64,000 nucleotides of DNA from Paraburkholderia sp. IMGN_8 (GTDB taxonomy: Bacteria; Pseudomonadota; Gammaproteobacteria; Burkholderiales; Burkholderiaceae). The translations under genes and the position numbers were made by a program. Within the stretch, counting starts at the first letter, position 1, and every line of letters starts with the position of its first letter. The DNA is taken from the NCBI RefSeq assembly GCF_038050405.1, contig NZ_CP150901.1:4092001-4156000 (forward strand). Reading direction: 5' to 3'. The notes beneath the pieces were generated by a model. It was given only the letters and a program-made list of their open reading frames with translations, was not told the DNA's origin and ran no database searches. This document shows, one piece after another, positions 61,913 to 64,000 of this stretch.

Positions 61913-62326
61913 ATGCGATTCATGATCATAGTGAAGGCGACCGCCGTCAGCGAAGCCGGCGGCCCGCCCGATGAATCCCTGATGGCCGCGATGGGTACGT
62001 ACCACGAGGAACTGGCAAAGGCCGGTGTGCTGCTCGACGCAACCGGCCTGCAACCGAGTTCCAAAGGCTGGCGCATTCGCTACAGCGGCGGCAAGCGCAC
62101 GGTGCTCGATGGCCCGTTCGCGGAAACCAAGGAACTGATTGCCGGCTACACGCTGATCCAGGTGCGCACGCGCGAAGAAGCGATGGAATGGGCGCGGCGC
62201 TTTCCCGCGCCGTTCGGTGAGCACGCCGACGGCGAAATCGAAGTCCGGCAACTGTATGAACTCGAAGACTTCGAGCCCAGTCCCGAAGTGGAGCGCTTCC
62301 GCGAACTGAACGCGGCCAAGCGTTGA
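61913..62326 (+). CDS. YciI-family (DGPF) protein
   Basis: A 137-residue relative: RFMIIVKATAVSEAGGPPDE at the start, KRTVLDGPFAETKELIAGYT near residue 60, and RRFPAPFGEHADGEIEVRQL. GAAAGGAGCAAGTGCG precedes the ATG. It belongs to the same sigma-factor-linked cluster as the preceding gene and the SRPBCC, VOC and sigma genes downstream. Confidence 0.92.
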   Translation: MRFMIIVKATAVSEAGGPPDESLMAAMGTYHEELAKAGVLLDATGLQPSSKGWRIRYSGGKRTVLDGPFAETKELIAGYTLIQVRTREEAMEWARRFPAPFGEHADGEIEVRQLYELEDFEPSPEVERFRELNAAKR

Positions 62327-62375
62327 TCGGAACGCTGATTCAAGCGCCGATCCAGCTACATCGAAAGGAATCGTC

Positions 62376-62903
62376 ATGCTCAAAACTATTCTGATCGCCG
62401 TCGTCGCGGCCGTGGGCCTGCTGCTGATCTACGCGGCGACGCGCCCCGACAGCTTCCGCATCGAGCGCAGCGTGCGCATCAAGGCGCCGCCCGAGCGGAT
62501 TTACGCGCTGATCGACAACCTGCATCAGTTCAACCTGTGGAATCCGTATCTGCGCAAAGATCCCACGACGCAAGGCACGTACAGCGGCTCGACGAGCGGC
62601 AAAGGTGCGCGTTACGCGTGGCGAAGCGAAAAGGTCGGCGTGGGGCAGATGGAGATCGCCGATACGGCGGCGCCGTCGAGCGTGACGATGAACCTCGATT
62701 TCCTCAAGCCATTCGAGGCGCACAACATCGCCGAATTCACGTTGAAGCCCGATGCGGATGCGACTCAGGTCACCTGGGCGATGCACGGACCGGCACCGTT
62801 TCTGTCGAAGCTGATCCAGGTTTTTTTCAGCATGGACAAAATGGTCGGCAAGGATTTCGAAGACGGCCTGGGCAATCTGAAGGCGCTTGCCGAGGCGAGC
62901 TGA
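62376..62903 (+). CDS. SRPBCC-family protein
   Basis: A 175-residue protein with an N-terminal membrane helix (LIAVVAAVGLLLIYAAT) and a START/Bet v1-like domain: RSVRIKAPPERIYALIDNLH, NLWNPYLRKDPTTQGTYSGS and KPDADATQVTWAMHGPAPF. Members bind hydrophobic ligands; the ligand is unknown. ATCGAAAGGAATCGTC precedes the ATG. Part of the YciI-sigma cluster. Confidence 0.9.
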   Translation: MLKTILIAVVAAVGLLLIYAATRPDSFRIERSVRIKAPPERIYALIDNLHQFNLWNPYLRKDPTTQGTYSGSTSGKGARYAWRSEKVGVGQMEIADTAAPSSVTMNLDFLKPFEAHNIAEFTLKPDADATQVTWAMHGPAPFLSKLIQVFFSMDKMVGKDFEDGLGNLKALAEAS

Positions 62904-62960
62904 CGGCGCTCCAAACTCGGCGCACCTTAGCGCCCGCGCAGCCCGAACACCACTCGATTA

Positions 62961-63380
62961 ATGGACTCCATCATGCATAAGCAGATCTACGTGAACCTTG
63001 CCGTCGGCAATCTCGAACGGTCGAAAGTATTTTTCAGCGCGCTCGGATTTACGTTCAACGCGCAATTCACCAACGAACAGGCGGCGTGTCTGATCCTCGG
63101 CGAAAACATCCACGCGATGCTGCTGGTCAAGGATCTGTTCAAGTCCTTCACGCGCAAGGCGCTCTGCAATCCGCAAGAAAGCACCGAGGCGCTGATGGGC
63201 CTGTCGTGCGAGAGCCGCGCAGAGGTGGATGCGCTGGTCGCGAAGGCGATTGCCGCCGGCGGCACGGCGCCGCGCGCGCCGCAGGACCACGGCTTCATGT
63301 ACGGACACGGCTTCGAAGATATCGACGGGCACATCTGGGAGCTGATCTATATGGACCCGAACGTCAAGGCGGCGGGCTGA
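62961..63380 (+). CDS. VOC-family protein (glyoxalase/bleomycin-resistance fold)
   Basis: A 139-residue protein starting MDSIMHKQIYVNLAVGNLER; an internal ATG at 62973 (MHKQ) is an equally good start. SKVFFSALGFTFNAQFTNEQ and YGHGFEDIDGHIWELIYMDP are typical of PhnB/YCDD-like VOC proteins. It may be a metal-dependent lyase or binding protein, but metal ligands are only partly conserved. Same cluster. Confidence 0.9.
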   Translation: MDSIMHKQIYVNLAVGNLERSKVFFSALGFTFNAQFTNEQAACLILGENIHAMLLVKDLFKSFTRKALCNPQESTEALMGLSCESRAEVDALVAKAIAAGGTAPRAPQDHGFMYGHGFEDIDGHIWELIYMDPNVKAAG

Positions 63381-63384
63381 GGCC

Positions 63385-64000
63385 GTGACGACGGCGGCCA
63401 CACATCGTGCCATCGAGGCGGTCTGGCGGATCGAGTCCGCCAAGGTCATCGCCCACGTCGCGCGGATCGTGCGCGACGTCGGGCTGGCTGAAGAGTTGGC
63501 GCAGGACGCGCTGGTGGCGGCGCTCGAACATTGGCCCGACGCGGGCGTGCCTGATAACCCGGGAGCGTGGTTGATGGCGACCGCGAAGAACCGCGCACTC
63601 GACCGCCTGCGCCAGGAAGCGCTGCATGCCCGCAAGCGCGAAGAGCTCGGCCACGATCTCGATGCGCAGGAGGCTCACCTCGTGCCGGATTTCGTCGATG
63701 CCCTCGATGCCGCGCGTGCCGACGATATCGGCGACGATCTGTTGCGGCTGGTGTTCACCGCGTGTCACCCGGTGTTGTCGACCGATGCACGCGTCGCGCT
63801 GACGCTGCGCCTGCTCGGCGGCCTCACCACGGACGAAATCGCGCGCGCATTCCTCGTGCCCGAGCCGACCATCGCGCAGCGCATCGTGCGGGCCAAGCGC
63901 ACGCTGTCGGCGGCCAAGGTGCCGTTCGAGGTGCCGCAAGCGGACGCGCGTGCGCCGCGGCTCGCGTCGGTGCTCGAAGTGATCTATCTGATTTTCAACG
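63385..64000 (+). CDS. SigI/SigJ-like ECF RNA polymerase sigma factor (3' end outside window)
   Basis: A GTG at 63385 begins a frame that stays open to the window end. The start (THRAIEAVWRIESAKVIAHV) and the region GLAEELAQDALVAALEHWP plus DNPGAWLMATAKNRALDRLR are sigma region 2; EIARAFLVPEPTIAQRIVRA is region 4. The additional DUF6596 domain expected after region 4 would lie outside. It regulates, with the YciI and VOC genes, an unknown stress response. A start lacking a strong site reflects close spacing to the VOC gene. Confidence 0.9.
   Translation, partial: MTTAATHRAIEAVWRIESAKVIAHVARIVRDVGLAEELAQDALVAALEHWPDAGVPDNPGAWLMATAKNRALDRLRQEALHARKREELGHDLDAQEAHLVPDFVDALDAARADDIGDDLLRLVFTACHPVLSTDARVALTLRLLGGLTTDEIARAFLVPEPTIAQRIVRAKRTLSAAKVPFEVPQADARAPRLASVLEVIYLIFN

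Noticed and set aside
1..64000. tRNA, rRNA, replication origin or CRISPR locus
   Set aside because: Looked for by eye (CCA-ending cloverleaf patterns, rRNA conserved blocks, DnaA-box clusters, spaced repeats) and none found; an automated scan would be more reliable.

Overview
This is a GC-rich beta-proteobacterial chromosome segment, most likely Paraburkholderia/Burkholderia-like. The evidence for that is the style of the glycogen/zwf/polyphosphate-glucokinase cluster, the HiPIP genes, the YciI (DGPF)/sigma-factor cluster, and an intergenic motif (TTTGCGGCGGCAAAG type) that I recall as common in Burkholderiaceae. Taxonomy is inference, since no rRNA or tRNA gene was found.

Layout. (1) 1-6286: carbohydrate genes on + (debranching enzyme C-terminus, GH63-like glucosidase, zwf, ppgK-like kinase). 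(2) 6317-7178: a long imperfect inverted repeat beside the last ~50 codons of a nitroreductase gene. (3) 7458-13316: HiPIP, DOPA-dioxygenase-like protein, GNAT, a small unknown protein, di-haem cytochrome c peroxidase and a secreted phosphoesterase. (4) 13952-28650: a copper/silver block with a small exported protein, cusC-cusB(F)-cusA-cusF (mostly ATGA overlaps), dsbD, small membrane/exported proteins, a PCYCGC-type protein, a PII-like regulator, a Met-rich multicopper oxidase, a second HiPIP, a TlpA-like thioredoxin with a decayed relative, and a Sco protein. (5) 29063-33182: two tandem sialidase-like (Asp-box) proteins without signal peptides. (6) 33440-36972: a Co/Ni-type dmeR-dmeF pair with a DUF1289 gene, and two yybP-ykoY (Mn2+) riboswitches. 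One riboswitch precedes an intact CaCA antiporter, the other a truncated UPF0016/GDT1 exporter. (7) 37000-42900: decayed DNA with pseudogenes and IS remnants, plus an intact cupredoxin and a TIGR03118-type lipoprotein. (8) 42910-49245: DUF4331 protein, TPR protein and three HupE/UreJ proteins, then a di-haem cytochrome c. (9) 49637-51332: three exported glycine/Met/His-rich proteins, one with an 18-bp coding tandem repeat. (10) 52038-55712: beta-propeller protein, MFS transporter plus ChrB-type chromate resistance protein, a PepSY-like gene with an internal amber codon, and a chimera of a DUF2282/BufA1 (bufferin precursor) protein with the C-terminal part of a Fe/Mn superoxide dismutase. (11) 56368-61169: two CueR-type regulators, Met-rich and membrane small proteins and a Cu+-ATPase. 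(12) 61406-64000: YciI x2, SRPBCC, VOC and the start of a SigI-like ECF sigma factor.

Regions 4-11 (about 47 kb) look like an accessory metal-resistance island built from several modules. It has IS5-type and other transposase scars, many broken genes, duplicated functions (two CueR, two HiPIP, three related small exported proteins, two Mn riboswitches) and a right edge near 61165 where another gene is cut. Functionally it would combine periplasm-to-outside Cu/Ag efflux (CusCBA with CusF), cytoplasmic Cu+ export (CopA-type ATPase under CueR), periplasmic oxidation and chaperoning (multicopper oxidase, cupredoxin, Sco, Met/Cys-rich proteins), thiol repair (DsbD, TlpA), and Co/Ni, Mn and chromate handling. 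The most unusual items are the BufA1-SOD chimera, the family of three small Cys-containing exported proteins, the orphan Mn riboswitch and the Met-rich repeat protein.
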